This document shows positions 1-9,624 of a stretch of DNA of 64,000 nucleotides, one piece after another (the first letter of the stretch is position 1; each line of letters starts with the position of its first letter). A model generated the notes under the pieces. The model saw nothing but the letters and a program-made list of their open reading frames with translations, was not told where the DNA came from and ran no database searches. The stretch is from the NCBI RefSeq assembly GCF_013618865.1, contig NZ_JABSOE010000006.1, positions 1 through 64,000 of the forward strand, in the 5' to 3' direction. Source of the stretch: Phocaeicola faecicola (GTDB lineage Bacteria; Bacteroidota; Bacteroidia; Bacteroidales; Bacteroidaceae). The position numbers were made by a program, and so were the translations under genes.

Positions 1-516
1 ACTTTCCCAAAGCAGTTTCATGTCTGTAGGAAAACGCATGTGACTTTCATAACACGTGGCATCAGTCATGCACACGTGAAGGTTCTTAAGATATGGCTTC
101 CAGTGTGTGGCCAGTATCTCCTGAAGGGAGTCAATATCAAAACGGGATGCTATCTCATTGCGGATAGCACTGACTATCTTGTAGTTGGTTACGGGAAAGG
201 CCGGATCTATCATGATTCCGCAGAACATCTGGTAGTGGAGGTTGCCGTTGAGATGTTCCACCAGCTGTCTGTCGGAAAATCCGGTGTAGGCTTTCAGGAC
301 CATAAGGGCTATCTTTGCCAGAGGGCTAAAAATGTTCCTGCGTCCAAGACGCTGTTCCGACAAGCCTATGGCTTTTGCCATACGGTCAAACGGGAAAACT
401 GAGTGAAGCTTGCCCAGTTCACTCTCATGAAAACTCTTGCGATATTTTTCCAGAACATCAAATTCTGTAAAGCCCAAAGTGGGCTGTATTTCCGAAATAT
501 TTTGTATCTTAGCCAT
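1..516 (-). CDS. IS transposase, N-terminal part (3' end beyond window edge)
   Basis: An open frame of 172 codons reads on the minus strand from ATG at 516 to the left edge without a stop. The product begins MAKIQNISEIQPTLGFTEF and contains the stretch FSDRQLVEHLNGNLHYQMF, which I recognise as the DUF772/InsH-type N-terminal region of Bacteroides DDE transposases (IS5/IS1182-like). The catalytic DDE residues would mostly lie outside the window, so activity cannot be judged. It sits directly downstream of the last PUL gene in the same orientation, separated by a hairpin terminator at 582-630. Exact IS family is uncertain; the transposase assignment is fairly sure. Confidence 0.8.
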   Translation of the reverse strand, partial: MAKIQNISEIQPTLGFTEFDVLEKYRKSFHESELGKLHSVFPFDRMAKAIGLSEQRLGRRNIFSPLAKIALMVLKAYTGFSDRQLVEHLNGNLHYQMFCGIMIDPAFPVTNYKIVSAIRNEIASRFDIDSLQEILATHWKPYLKNLHVCMTDATCYESHMRFPTDMKLLWES

Positions 517-581
517 ATCTTTGTTGGGGTATTTCCCCCGTTTTGGCTGCCAAACCTTATTTTCGGGGGAATATCTAAAGA

Positions 582-630
582 TACAAAAAAGCCAACTAAT
601 TCGCAATACATTGTGTATGAATTAGTTGGC
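582..630 (-). terminator. Intrinsic terminator between GH18 gene and transposase
   Basis: Arms of 12 nt at 591-602 and 619-630 are perfectly complementary (GCCAACTAATTC and its reverse complement) with a 16-nt loop. On the minus strand the hairpin is followed by a run of T (585-590). It would end the PUL transcript. It could equally belong to the IS end and shield the transposase from read-through. Confidence 0.7.
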
Positions 631-701
631 TAATTTTATACTATTTACTGAGTGTCCCTCTTTATTGATAGACCATATTCTTTTTCTTTGGAATATACTG
701 T

Positions 702-2474
702 TTACCGAAGATATGAAGGGGTTACCGTATTGAAATTTTCGCCTTCGTAGGTTATTTGTGGTGAATTTCTATTGCCCAGCCCACGGAAAAATTCGTTGAA
801 ATCCCTCAGATAAATGTTGGTGAAAGGCTGATTGTTCCAGGAATCAGGTACATATTGAAGATTGAATACAATCATCGAGGTCTGTCCTGCATTTTTCTGT
901 TTGCTTAACGTTTGTGCCCGGCTTTCTGTTCTTCCTACTATACCAGCTTCGTAATTGCTGGTTTCCCAAAAGCGAGTCATGTGTTTGATACCGATGTAAG
1001 GATCGTTTTCAAGACTCATTTCGAAAGAAGCCACGCCAAATTTCTGTTTGGCTGTTTCTGCATTCAAGCCTGCAATCCAATTTTCACCCTTTCCTTCATT
1101 GGAACTGTTGTAATTGTCTCCTCTTTGGTAATTGGCATTCCATATATAATCCAATTGTTCTCCAATTTTAATTTGAGCAATTTCATCCAGCAAAGTCTGG
1201 TTTTTGCTGTCTTTTACCCACTCTTTTACAGCTTTTCGGTCTTCCCTGATAGGATTGCCGTATGAATCAGTGTCTGCCCATTTTCCTTTTCCGTTCTTAA
1301 TATAATCGAAATCATTACTAAACAGACACCATCCTCGGTCGCCTATCAGTGCATTGCTGTAAAATCCAATATTATACATGGCAATAATATTATGACGGTC
1401 TTTCCAAGTTTCTCCTGCTTTATAAGGCATCAGATCTCGAAGTTCTTTGATCAGAAAGTGGAAACTTCCAAACTGTACCATAGGTCTTCCAGGTTGGACA
1501 GCTTCAGCAGATTCCGGGTAGTCAGCATATTCGTCATCAAACATTACCCCATCAAGCTGGTATCGTTGAACTGCATGAAAGATATCGGCAGCAAAATTCT
1601 TCACCATGCTCCGTTCACCGTTGATGTCAAGGTTAGAAAAACCTATTCCCTGATGGTTTGGCATGATGGAAAGCAGTACTTTTATTCCCTTATCCTGTAA
1701 TGGCTTGACAAATATATCCCGGTTGTCCAGTATCCGTTGCACATGGCTGTTGTAGTATAATACGGGTTTACCGGAAAATTCATCGAAATTAATATTGGCC
1801 GAAAAAATGACTGCCATATCAAACAGAGGTCGTTTCAGTTCTGGCCGACTGTGTCCATAAGGGTAAAGCATATAGTTTCCAATATTGCGCAAGTCATTTT
1901 CCGTGGCTTCCACGATGGCTGTCATACGTGGCTCTGCAACTGACGGAGTCCGTTCCAACCATGAAAGGTCGATGGCTGAGGTCTCCGGATCTATGATTTC
2001 AATGAACTGTACACCGATTTCCTTGTTTCCGGATTTTAGAATAAGGGGCAACAGATAAATACCTTTTTTTTGCAAATGTATTTTTATAGTGACCGGAACG
2101 CTGAGTTGATCCTTGTTTAATGTTACTGATGCAGGGAGGGTATAGCTTTCCTTGTCAAGTAGTTCATAAAAATTTATGCCTTTTATTTCAGCAAATTGTT
2201 CTGTCAGTTTTTGCAGATTTTCTTCCGAAGTATCAAATTCAGCAGTTATTGTTTCATTGTTATATTTTCCTTGTCTTAGTTCAAACACCATTTCTTCCCC
2301 ATTCAGTCTGTGTCCGATGGCGTGTTCTTCTCCAGGGAATACAAATTGTATTTCACCTTTGGAGGACATATTGTTCTCCAAAGGAATTTCTGCTGTAAGA
2401 ACTTCTTCCTGACATCCGGATCCGGCCAGCAGCGTAAGGAAGCAAAAGATAAGAATGAAATTATGCAGTTTCAT
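702..2474 (-). CDS. GH18 endo-beta-N-acetylglucosaminidase, lipoprotein (EndoH/EndoF-like)
   Basis: Predicted surface lipoprotein of 590 aa. ATG at 2474 is preferred because it gives a signal peptide with a lipobox ending at Cys21 (LAGSGC). Residues about 40-165 form a DUF1735-like beta domain, followed by a GH18 barrel. The catalytic signature is DGVMFDDE at 308-315, with the assisting Asp313 and acid Glu315, closely matching the EndoH-type LDGVDFDDEY except for Met311. Such enzymes cut the chitobiose core of N-glycans and leave one GlcNAc on the protein. It is the last gene of the SusC/SusD operon, 13 nt after the LamG gene, so it most likely releases glycans for import. The exact glycan class (high-mannose or complex) cannot be told. 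Confidence 0.85.
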   Translation of the reverse strand: MKLHNFILIFCFLTLLAGSGCQEEVLTAEIPLENNMSSKGEIQFVFPGEEHAIGHRLNGEEMVFELRQGKYNNETITAEFDTSEENLQKLTEQFAEIKGINFYELLDKESYTLPASVTLNKDQLSVPVTIKIHLQKKGIYLLPLILKSGNKEIGVQFIEIIDPETSAIDLSWLERTPSVAEPRMTAIVEATENDLRNIGNYMLYPYGHSRPELKRPLFDMAVIFSANINFDEFSGKPVLYYNSHVQRILDNRDIFVKPLQDKGIKVLLSIMPNHQGIGFSNLDINGERSMVKNFAADIFHAVQRYQLDGVMFDDEYADYPESAEAVQPGRPMVQFGSFHFLIKELRDLMPYKAGETWKDRHNIIAMYNIGFYSNALIGDRGWCLFSNDFDYIKNGKGKWADTDSYGNPIREDRKAVKEWVKDSKNQTLLDEIAQIKIGEQLDYIWNANYQRGDNYNSSNEGKGENWIAGLNAETAKQKFGVASFEMSLENDPYIGIKHMTRFWETSNYEAGIVGRTESRAQTLSKQKNAGQTSMIVFNLQYVPDSWNNQPFTNIYLRDFNEFFRGLGNRNSPQITYEGENFNTVTPSYLR

Positions 2475-2487
2475 ATGATTCAAAAAT

Positions 2488-3858
2488 TTAAATGTTGATG
2501 TCAATATCATTATCTATGATGATTTCAGCCTGAACTGTACCGCCCGATGCTCCTTGTCTTTTTACGGTCAGGTGGTTCTCGTTTTGACTGAGGTCTGAGA
2601 TTTTCTTATTACCTGATCCTTCCATGGCTTTGTTCATTTTCCAATAAGCCAGTAGCAGTTCTTTTTCTGCATTAAACATGATTATGTCCAGTGCATTGTT
2701 TTTCAGCTCTTTTGCAGTTCTGGCTGTTTTCCAGATTCGTACCTCAGACATTTTTCCGTTAAATCCTCTCCATTGGTTGAAAGATTGTCCCAAACAGAAT
2801 GAAGAACCAGACAGACTGATGTCTCCGGTTTGCTTTACAGAAAGTTTTTCTTTATAGTTGATAAAGAACTTGATTTCTGTGCCGTCATAAGTCATGGCTA
2901 GGTGATACCACTGTTTTTCTTTCAACTTGTAATTGATGAGATATTTACGGTCATTGACCACAAGTTGTAGCATATTGGTTGATACACCAGCATCTCCCAG
3001 TCTGAGTAGGAAGTTGACCGGTTCACCGCCTTTTTCATTACCCCAGAGCGATGAAATTCCGGCCAAAGTTCCGTCAGCACGCTCTTCTTCAGCTTTGAAG
3101 GCATCCACAAATATTAATCCTTCTATTGTGCAGGCATTCAGGTTTTTAAACAGCTCTCCTCCTGTTTCGTAATACAGGTTGTTGCGGTTAATACCTTTGT
3201 CTACTCCGTCTGGGTCGAGTACGTTATCTCCTGGCATGGGGTTAAAATCTGCAGCTCCACTCATTTCTCCGGATCCACCTTTCCGCTTGATATGAAGATA
3301 AATCAACCGATTGTCTTCAGCCAGCAGAAATCCAGGGGCATTTTGCAGTTGTATGGCTAACAGATAGTCCTGATTAATTTCCAGATCCAAGGCATTGGTT
3401 ATCCGTATGGTACCGTGATTGATGGCTTGAGTACCGTTTTTTTCAATGCAAATCATGTCATTGACTATCTTGTATGCCGATTCGGGCAGAAAGCGGACTG
3501 CATATCCGTGTTGTTTTCTGTAGTTCTCAAGCAAGGATGTCTCCTTGAGAGGAGTTAATACAAAGTTTTCATTAACATGGCTTTTTCCTTCTTCCAGTCT
3601 GGCAGAAACCGTTATTTCTTTTGTTTGTCCGATAGGCTGCTGTGAAGAGAAAATAACATCTGTAGGATCGTCAGACACTATTTTTCCTTCGGTAATATCA
3701 TTTACACCGGTCGTATTGACAAAGATCAGTTTCTTGTCTGTCAGTCTTTCCGGAGCTACTGTCTTTTCTGGTCCGAACAAGGTCTTTCCAAATTCATCTC
3801 TGCAACCTGTATGCAGTAACAGCAGGAACAATAATCCTAGTATAGTGAATTTTTTCAT
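2488..3858 (-). CDS. DUF1735/LamG-domain surface lipoprotein of PUL
   Basis: A 456-aa lipoprotein with lipobox Cys19 (LLHTGC). Residues about 60-200 resemble the DUF1735 beta-sandwich found next to SusC/D pairs, with typical phrases such as YAVRFLPESAYKI and DYLLAIQLQNAPGF. Residues about 220-430 form a concanavalin A/LamG-like domain ending in the characteristic MSEVRIWKTARTAKEL segment. No glycosidase signature is visible, so it is probably a glycan-binding accessory protein on the cell surface. It lies 5 nt after the GH18-like gene and just before the active GH18 gene, in the same transcript. Confidence 0.75.
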   Translation of the reverse strand: MKKFTILGLLFLLLLHTGCRDEFGKTLFGPEKTVAPERLTDKKLIFVNTTGVNDITEGKIVSDDPTDVIFSSQQPIGQTKEITVSARLEEGKSHVNENFVLTPLKETSLLENYRKQHGYAVRFLPESAYKIVNDMICIEKNGTQAINHGTIRITNALDLEINQDYLLAIQLQNAPGFLLAEDNRLIYLHIKRKGGSGEMSGAADFNPMPGDNVLDPDGVDKGINRNNLYYETGGELFKNLNACTIEGLIFVDAFKAEEERADGTLAGISSLWGNEKGGEPVNFLLRLGDAGVSTNMLQLVVNDRKYLINYKLKEKQWYHLAMTYDGTEIKFFINYKEKLSVKQTGDISLSGSSFCLGQSFNQWRGFNGKMSEVRIWKTARTAKELKNNALDIIMFNAEKELLLAYWKMNKAMEGSGNKKISDLSQNENHLTVKRQGASGGTVQAEIIIDNDIDINI

Positions 3859-3863
3859 GGTTG

Positions 3864-4895
3864 TTATTTCAAGTTTACAAATTGAATGGTTTGTCTCAAT
3901 ATTCCGTAGTTATTTTCATAATCCTTCTCGATTCCCCGGAGGGCAATGCCACCAGTCCGGAAGTTACCTGCAGGTAGCCATAATGCCAGTGACTGGTGCT
4001 TAGGCATTGTAATTTCTTCCGAAGAGAAAAGATCTGAATACGGAGTTTTCCAAGAGTCGTTTTCTATCGACAGATAGGCAATGAACTGTTTAGGTGAAAA
4101 ATCTTTCATATCGGTCAGTCTGTAGAATACCTCCTGTGTATCGGCCAGTCTGTCGGAACTGTGGGTTGTGCTGATAAGGTAGTCAAAAACATGGCAATAG
4201 TGATTGACATAACCGATGTATCCTTCAAATATCAGTAGTTTGGATGAACGGGAATCCTTGAGCACTTCAGCTATTCTGTCGAATAACAGATAAATCTGCT
4301 CTCTGAAAAAAGCATCTCCAGTATTGGTGATACGAAGGCTGATACCGTCCAATCCATTTTTCTGCAGCACTTCAGCTAATTTCAGAGGAAGTGCTGCAAT
4401 AGTTTGTTTGTATTTTTCAAGAACTTTATCTTGTTCTTTTTTTACGGATTCTGTGATTTCTTCGGGGGTTGCTTCCTGTCCCTTTTCAGCTGCGGCTTTT
4501 TCAGCCTGATATTCTCCTTCCTTTTCTGCCTGTTCCAGATCTTCCTGATAATTTTCGTATACCATATCCATGTTTTGAGATATCAGTACTTTAGTGCCTT
4601 TCTCCTGTTTTACCGTTTCTAGATCCGTATATTGGGCTAGTGAAAGTGATTCGAAATTATTTTCCAGAATGATGACATCAAGACTGTCTGGCAACGTATT
4701 CAGATAGGTATTCATATTGCCGTCGGCTTTCCAGTTGGAGAACCATGTAATGGACAGGAAATGTTCACCGGTTTTATAGTTTCTCAGGGCTGTGAGATCT
4801 TTTTCTGCCGGGTGAATGTCCATCCGTACAGGTTCGATTTCGGTACAGCCTACCATTGACAGACCTGCAATTAGTGTGATTATGATATTTTTCAT
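3864..4895 (-). CDS. GH18-like lipoprotein lacking catalytic acid (likely glycan-binding)
   Basis: A 343-aa lipoprotein (Cys17, SMVGC) with the outline of a GH18 barrel: FLSITWFSNW near 47, TKVLISQNM near 101, and NGLDGISLRIT at 180-190 where the family motif DGxDxDxE should be. Asp183 and Gly184 remain, but the assisting Asp is Arg188 and the acid Glu is Thr190, so hydrolysis is not expected. A very charged helical insertion (about 112-165, rich in E, K, Q, A) separates two barrel strands. Position between SusD and the LamG lipoprotein suggests a surface glycan-binding protein that presents N-glycans to the transporter or to the active GH18 partner. That role is inferred. Confidence 0.7.
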   Translation of the reverse strand: MKNIIITLIAGLSMVGCTEIEPVRMDIHPAEKDLTALRNYKTGEHFLSITWFSNWKADGNMNTYLNTLPDSLDVIILENNFESLSLAQYTDLETVKQEKGTKVLISQNMDMVYENYQEDLEQAEKEGEYQAEKAAAEKGQEATPEEITESVKKEQDKVLEKYKQTIAALPLKLAEVLQKNGLDGISLRITNTGDAFFREQIYLLFDRIAEVLKDSRSSKLLIFEGYIGYVNHYCHVFDYLISTTHSSDRLADTQEVFYRLTDMKDFSPKQFIAYLSIENDSWKTPYSDLFSSEEITMPKHQSLALWLPAGNFRTGGIALRGIEKDYENNYGILRQTIQFVNLK

Positions 4896-4922
4896 ATAAA
4901 AGCTGCTTTAAGTTGATTATTG

Positions 4923-6500
4923 TTATTTTCGTGCCCACCATACATTAGTATTGGGAGAATCGTTGCCTTCCAGATCTTCTGTAATCGCATTAGTAACATG
5001 GATACTGTTCACTGCATGTTCAATTTGTGGAAGAGGATATCTTCGGTATCCTTTAGTGTCTGCACCTTTTCCGTCACGCTCAATGTTGTTGACCTCATGG
5101 TTGTAGTCAACAGCCGGTAATAGGTTCGGGTATCCGGTACGTCTCCATTCAGCCCATGCTTCTGCACTTCCGTAAGGGTACATGGCAATGTATTTCTGTG
5201 TGATAATTTGTGCCAGATTGGCTTCTTCATTATCGGCCCATTTCACCTGAATGTCTGAGGTAAATGACGGGTTATTGAAAGCGGGATAATGACTGTCTCG
5301 AAAACTGCCTCTTTTTTTCTGATTGTTCAGGTATTCTCCTGCAGTCAGATTGTACATACCCAAAGAAGTTTCGATACCTTTTTGGTAGAGGTTCTGTGCT
5401 TGATCCCCCATGTTCCATTTTTTCAAGGCACCTTCTGCACGGAGAAAATAAACTTCAGCGGCAGTCATCCATGCTACAGGGTCAGTCATGGATACTTTGG
5501 GCTTAGAATACAGGTTGGTAGCGGTACTTATCAGTTCTTCTTTAGCCGGTAAGTTTACTCCAGCCCGTAGTCCGAAATAGGTTTCGTTTCCTCCCCGTCC
5601 GGTCTTTTCGAAGTAGGCTTCCCGCCGCGGGTCTTCAAAAGCGTTCATATATGCGATGATGTCTGCTCCACATCGGGTATCTCCCCAGTTCTGACTCATC
5701 TTATAGAATGGATTGTCACTTGTGGGTTTCCAGGCATTTTCTGTATTATGTTCAATGACTCCTTTTTTCACAGCCTCTTCTGCCCATTTCCGGGCTTCTT
5801 CCGGAAGCTTTGCGGAGACACGGATAGCCAGACGCAGTTTCAGGGAATTAGCAAACTTTACCCATTTACTGATATCTCCACGATAGATGTCATCTTGTAC
5901 AGCCCATGCTTTTTTCTCAGAAGCACTTAGGGTTGCTTTAGCCAGAGTTTCTCCGGCCCAGCCCAATTCTTCTATCATTTTCCGGTAAATATATTCTTGA
6001 GTCTGATAGGCTTTTTGTGCTTCGGTACCCGAAAATTCATAGGGAATGGGACCGTACATATCAGAGAGCCGATGGAGAATGCCGACTTTTAAAATTGTTC
6101 CCCAGGCATAGAATACATTTTCCTGACTGGCACCGGTAACCAGTGACAAGGCGTTGTATTGTTTTATGACCTTTGCCAGAGACTGTTCGTCTGTAAACGG
6201 ATACTCGATAAATCCAATATTGTAATTGTATCTTCCTAAGTCAGAATGTTTGGTCTGTCCCATATAGCCTGAAAGCGTTTCACATCCCAGACTCATCGAA
6301 TATTGGAACAGGTTTTCCTGAAGAGGAATAACAAGAGTGGACAAGACTCCACAGTGGTTTGCCATTTGTTCAGCAATACCTCCTGAAGCCAAGGTTGCAT
6401 CGGATACGCCATAAGGATTGCGGTTGTATTCCAGAAAATTTTCTGTACAACTAACAGTCATCATTCCGGTCAGAAGGGTTAGAAATAATATTTTATTCAT
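4923..6500 (-). CDS. SusD/RagB-like outer-membrane glycan-binding lipoprotein
   Basis: A 525-aa lipoprotein with lipobox Cys18 (MTVSC) and an N-terminus of the SusD-like_2 type (NFLEYNRNPYGVSDATLASGG region). Helical TPR-like segments and a C-terminal AWAEWRRTGYPNL motif are typical of the family. SusD proteins cap the SusC barrel at the cell surface and help load oligosaccharides. It follows susC by 31 nt in the same operon and precedes the GH18-like binding protein, so its ligand is probably the glycan released by the downstream GH18 enzyme. Confidence 0.92.
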   Translation of the reverse strand: MNKILFLTLLTGMMTVSCTENFLEYNRNPYGVSDATLASGGIAEQMANHCGVLSTLVIPLQENLFQYSMSLGCETLSGYMGQTKHSDLGRYNYNIGFIEYPFTDEQSLAKVIKQYNALSLVTGASQENVFYAWGTILKVGILHRLSDMYGPIPYEFSGTEAQKAYQTQEYIYRKMIEELGWAGETLAKATLSASEKKAWAVQDDIYRGDISKWVKFANSLKLRLAIRVSAKLPEEARKWAEEAVKKGVIEHNTENAWKPTSDNPFYKMSQNWGDTRCGADIIAYMNAFEDPRREAYFEKTGRGGNETYFGLRAGVNLPAKEELISTATNLYSKPKVSMTDPVAWMTAAEVYFLRAEGALKKWNMGDQAQNLYQKGIETSLGMYNLTAGEYLNNQKKRGSFRDSHYPAFNNPSFTSDIQVKWADNEEANLAQIITQKYIAMYPYGSAEAWAEWRRTGYPNLLPAVDYNHEVNNIERDGKGADTKGYRRYPLPQIEHAVNSIHVTNAITEDLEGNDSPNTNVWWARK

Positions 6501-6531
6501 GGTTTAATGCAATTTTTGTTATGTTATTGAG

Positions 6532-9500
6532 TTAAAATTTAGCCCTCAGACTGAAACCTACACTTCTTTGTGAAGGCAGCATGAAATAGTCCAGTCCCTG
6601 TGCGTAATTTGCGGTTGAGGATACTGATTCTGGGTCGAATGGTGCTTTGCAGTAGAGCATCAGCAGATTTTTCCCAGTTAGCGAAACAGTCAGGTCCAAG
6701 ATATTTCCCAGCCATTTCGAAGGTATATCGTATGAGATATATGCTTCACGCAGCCGCACATTGGTAGCACTGTAGGTATAATATTGTGTCAGGAAATCTT
6801 TCGGACGTCCCTGCAACTGATAGTAATTCTGTGCCGGTACTACAATTCCTGGCGCCAGTACCACTCCTCCTGCATCCCGGGCATCGGCAGTAGCTTTTGA
6901 TACTCCTGAGTAGTCCATGGCAGCCTGGGTACCTGAAATGACAATTCCTCCCAAACGTGCAGCTATCATGCAGCCAAAACGGAGATGCTTATACCGGAAG
7001 TCATTTCTCCATCCGATGTTGGCATCTGGCAGGAGACTTCCTAATTTAAGATATTCACTTCGGGGTTTCAAGTCTTGTGAAAGGTCGATGTGTCCATAGG
7101 CATCTCGTACAAAATCGGTTTTTGCATAGATATCTCCCAGACTTCCTCCCGGGCGTAAGATTACCTGTGCGTTTCCGAAATTGTCCTTCAGCAGTTCATC
7201 TTTTTCAAATAAGGCTTCTTCGGGGTTCTGTGGGTTTCTGACATTGGCTACCAATTCAATAATCCGGTTTCGGTTGTATCCATAAGTGATGTTCGAGTCC
7301 CATCCAAAGCCTTTACGTGATACCAGACTGAGACCTAATGCCATCTCTATTCCTTCATTTTGTACATTTCCAGTCTGTACGTACGTATAATTGTATCCGG
7401 ATGAGGCCGACATGGCAGCCTTGATGGTCTGGTTTTTGGTATTGGTCCTGTAATAGGTTATGTCAAAATTCAACTTGTTCTGTATCCATTTACTGCTGAG
7501 TCCGATTTCAAAAGATGTGGTACGCTCCGGCTTCAGTTCCTTAAGCGGATAGAATCCTTCCTTTACCCATTTTTTATCATCCTGACTGAAGGTATTCAGC
7601 TGCATGGTAAGTCCTCTTTGGAACGGTGAGGCTACCTGGGCATATGCCAGCCGTAGTTTTGCAAAAGACAAAATCGGTTCTATTTTGGTTTTCATCGGAT
7701 CAGGCAGCATATCTGTCAGAATTCCGGAAATTCCTACGGACGGATAGAAGAACGACTTGTGGGCTGAGCCGGCCAACTGTGATGCCCAGTCGTTGCGCCC
7801 GGTGAGAGTAAGAAACAGCAGTCTTTTCCAGCTGAGTTCCATGCTTCCGAAAACCGACTGGGTCTGCTCTCTCCATCCGTTTTGATAGAATTGTGCCTTT
7901 TGAGCTCCTTGTTCTATGTTTTGGACGTTAAATACATTAGGCAGTCCGTTGTCTCTTAGTGGTCCTTGATTAATAAGCCCGTCGTTTATCTGGTCGGTCA
8001 AACTGCCTCCCAGGTTGAGCATAAGCGTATAGTCAGTTCCTATGTTTTTGGTAAAATTACTTAGAATGTCTACATAATTTTGCATGTCCGAACTGTTTTC
8101 AAGTCCGAAAAAGCCATTCTTTACTCCACCGTCCAGCAAAGTAGGGATGGTTCCTACGAAACGTTTGTCTTGATACTCCTGTTGGGTGCGGTCAATTCTG
8201 TATCTGGCAGTAATGTCCCACTTCTCGGATGCAGACCATTCTTTAATAGTATACGAGGCTCCTAATGTAACCAGAAATCTCTTACGTCTGGATGTACGTA
8301 TGTTCCGGTAAGCTGTCCAGTATGGATTCTGCATCGTATAGTCGCCTTGAGGGAAAGGACTTGCTACAAGGAGTCCACGGTCTTCATCCCACATCTCGAA
8401 ATATTGTGCTTCGTCCCAACTTTTCCCTCTGGGATACAGGTAGGCTGCTACCAGCGGATTCATATATTCCCCCTGATTGACCATGTTCTGGTCTCTTTGT
8501 ACGATGTACTGGGCACCGATGTCTACTCTTAGCCGTTGCTTTAACGCATAACTGGTATTTCTCAGTGTCATGTTATAACGGTCGTATATATTATTGGGAA
8601 TTAATCCGTTTGCATTGGTGGCAGCCAGAGAAACATAGGTCTGACTTTTTTCATTTCCCATTGACAGTGTGAGCGAATGAGTGTATGTGGCAGCAGTCTT
8701 GAAAAAGTCTTTCGGGTGATACCCACTCGAGGGTTGGTGTGCCCCCCAGCTCACAGCTGCATTAGGTAAACTTCCGTACGTGTTCTGGAATTGGGGCATA
8801 ACGAAGGGGGCAGCCAGTTCCGCCGAAGTCGTGAAGGTGGCTTCCAGTTTTCCTTCTTGTCCTTTTTTAGTGGTAATAAGGATGGCTCCGTTAGCAGCTG
8901 ACGAACCATATAGCGCTGCTGCTGAAGCTCCTGTCAGTACGGTCATCGATTCAATGTCTTCCGGATTAAGGTCAGCGATTCCTTCTGTGGACCCTTTTGA
9001 AGCATATCTACCCGTACCTTCTTCTCCTACGGAGTTGTACATTGGAATCCCATCGATTACATAGAGTGCGTTGTTGTTTCCCTCTATTGATTTTACACCT
9101 CGCATAATTACTTTGGTGGCTCCACCTGCTCCAGAAGAACTGCTTTGGATATTTACTCCTGCAATTTTTCCGTTCAAACTGTTAATCAGGTTGGCATCCT
9201 TCACCCGGGTCAGCTCATCCTGTTTGATATTCTGTACATTGTATGACAGAGCCTTTTCCTGTCTTTTGATTCCCAGTGCGGTGACGACGACATTGTCCAG
9301 CAGTTGGGTATCTTCGGTCAGCACGACATCTATTCTTGATGTTCCTGGAGTTACTACTTTTTTAAGACTGGCATAGCCGATAAAAGAGAATTCAATTGTG
9401 GCCCCCTCGGTTACGGTAAGTGTGTAATTCCCGTCCATGTCAGTTACGGTTCCGTTTGTAGTTCCTTCTTCTATGATGTTGACCATAATCAGAGGTAATC

Positions 9501-9603
9501 CGGTATTGTCGGTTACCTGTCCCTGGACAACGATTGATTGTGCATGTATGGCTCCACAAAGGCAGAAGAGGCTGCAAAGCCACATGATTATTCTATGTTT
9601 CAT
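6532..9603 (-). CDS. SusC/RagA-family TonB-dependent transporter
   Basis: A 1023-aa outer-membrane protein with signal peptide (CGAIHAQS), an N-terminal carboxypeptidase-regulatory-like domain (about 24-105, VQGQVTDNTGLPLIMVNI), a TonB-box-like region around DNVVVTALGIKRQEKAL, a plug domain with the conserved IRG-like MRGVKSIEGNN and VLTGASAAALYGSSAANGAI, and a long beta-barrel ending in aromatic Phe (SLRAKF). No STN domain precedes it, so it is unlikely to signal through an anti-sigma factor itself. It is the importer of the PUL and pairs with the SusD gene downstream. Confidence 0.95.
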   Translation of the reverse strand: MKHRIIMWLCSLFCLCGAIHAQSIVVQGQVTDNTGLPLIMVNIIEEGTTNGTVTDMDGNYTLTVTEGATIEFSFIGYASLKKVVTPGTSRIDVVLTEDTQLLDNVVVTALGIKRQEKALSYNVQNIKQDELTRVKDANLINSLNGKIAGVNIQSSSSGAGGATKVIMRGVKSIEGNNNALYVIDGIPMYNSVGEEGTGRYASKGSTEGIADLNPEDIESMTVLTGASAAALYGSSAANGAILITTKKGQEGKLEATFTTSAELAAPFVMPQFQNTYGSLPNAAVSWGAHQPSSGYHPKDFFKTAATYTHSLTLSMGNEKSQTYVSLAATNANGLIPNNIYDRYNMTLRNTSYALKQRLRVDIGAQYIVQRDQNMVNQGEYMNPLVAAYLYPRGKSWDEAQYFEMWDEDRGLLVASPFPQGDYTMQNPYWTAYRNIRTSRRKRFLVTLGASYTIKEWSASEKWDITARYRIDRTQQEYQDKRFVGTIPTLLDGGVKNGFFGLENSSDMQNYVDILSNFTKNIGTDYTLMLNLGGSLTDQINDGLINQGPLRDNGLPNVFNVQNIEQGAQKAQFYQNGWREQTQSVFGSMELSWKRLLFLTLTGRNDWASQLAGSAHKSFFYPSVGISGILTDMLPDPMKTKIEPILSFAKLRLAYAQVASPFQRGLTMQLNTFSQDDKKWVKEGFYPLKELKPERTTSFEIGLSSKWIQNKLNFDITYYRTNTKNQTIKAAMSASSGYNYTYVQTGNVQNEGIEMALGLSLVSRKGFGWDSNITYGYNRNRIIELVANVRNPQNPEEALFEKDELLKDNFGNAQVILRPGGSLGDIYAKTDFVRDAYGHIDLSQDLKPRSEYLKLGSLLPDANIGWRNDFRYKHLRFGCMIAARLGGIVISGTQAAMDYSGVSKATADARDAGGVVLAPGIVVPAQNYYQLQGRPKDFLTQYYTYSATNVRLREAYISYDIPSKWLGNILDLTVSLTGKNLLMLYCKAPFDPESVSSTANYAQGLDYFMLPSQRSVGFSLRAKF

Positions 9604-9624
9604 ATTCTTAGGTAATATCTTGGT

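Noticed and set aside
40-402. 120-codon plus-strand frame at the left end
   Set aside because: It is antisense to the transposase frame, which has clear family similarity.
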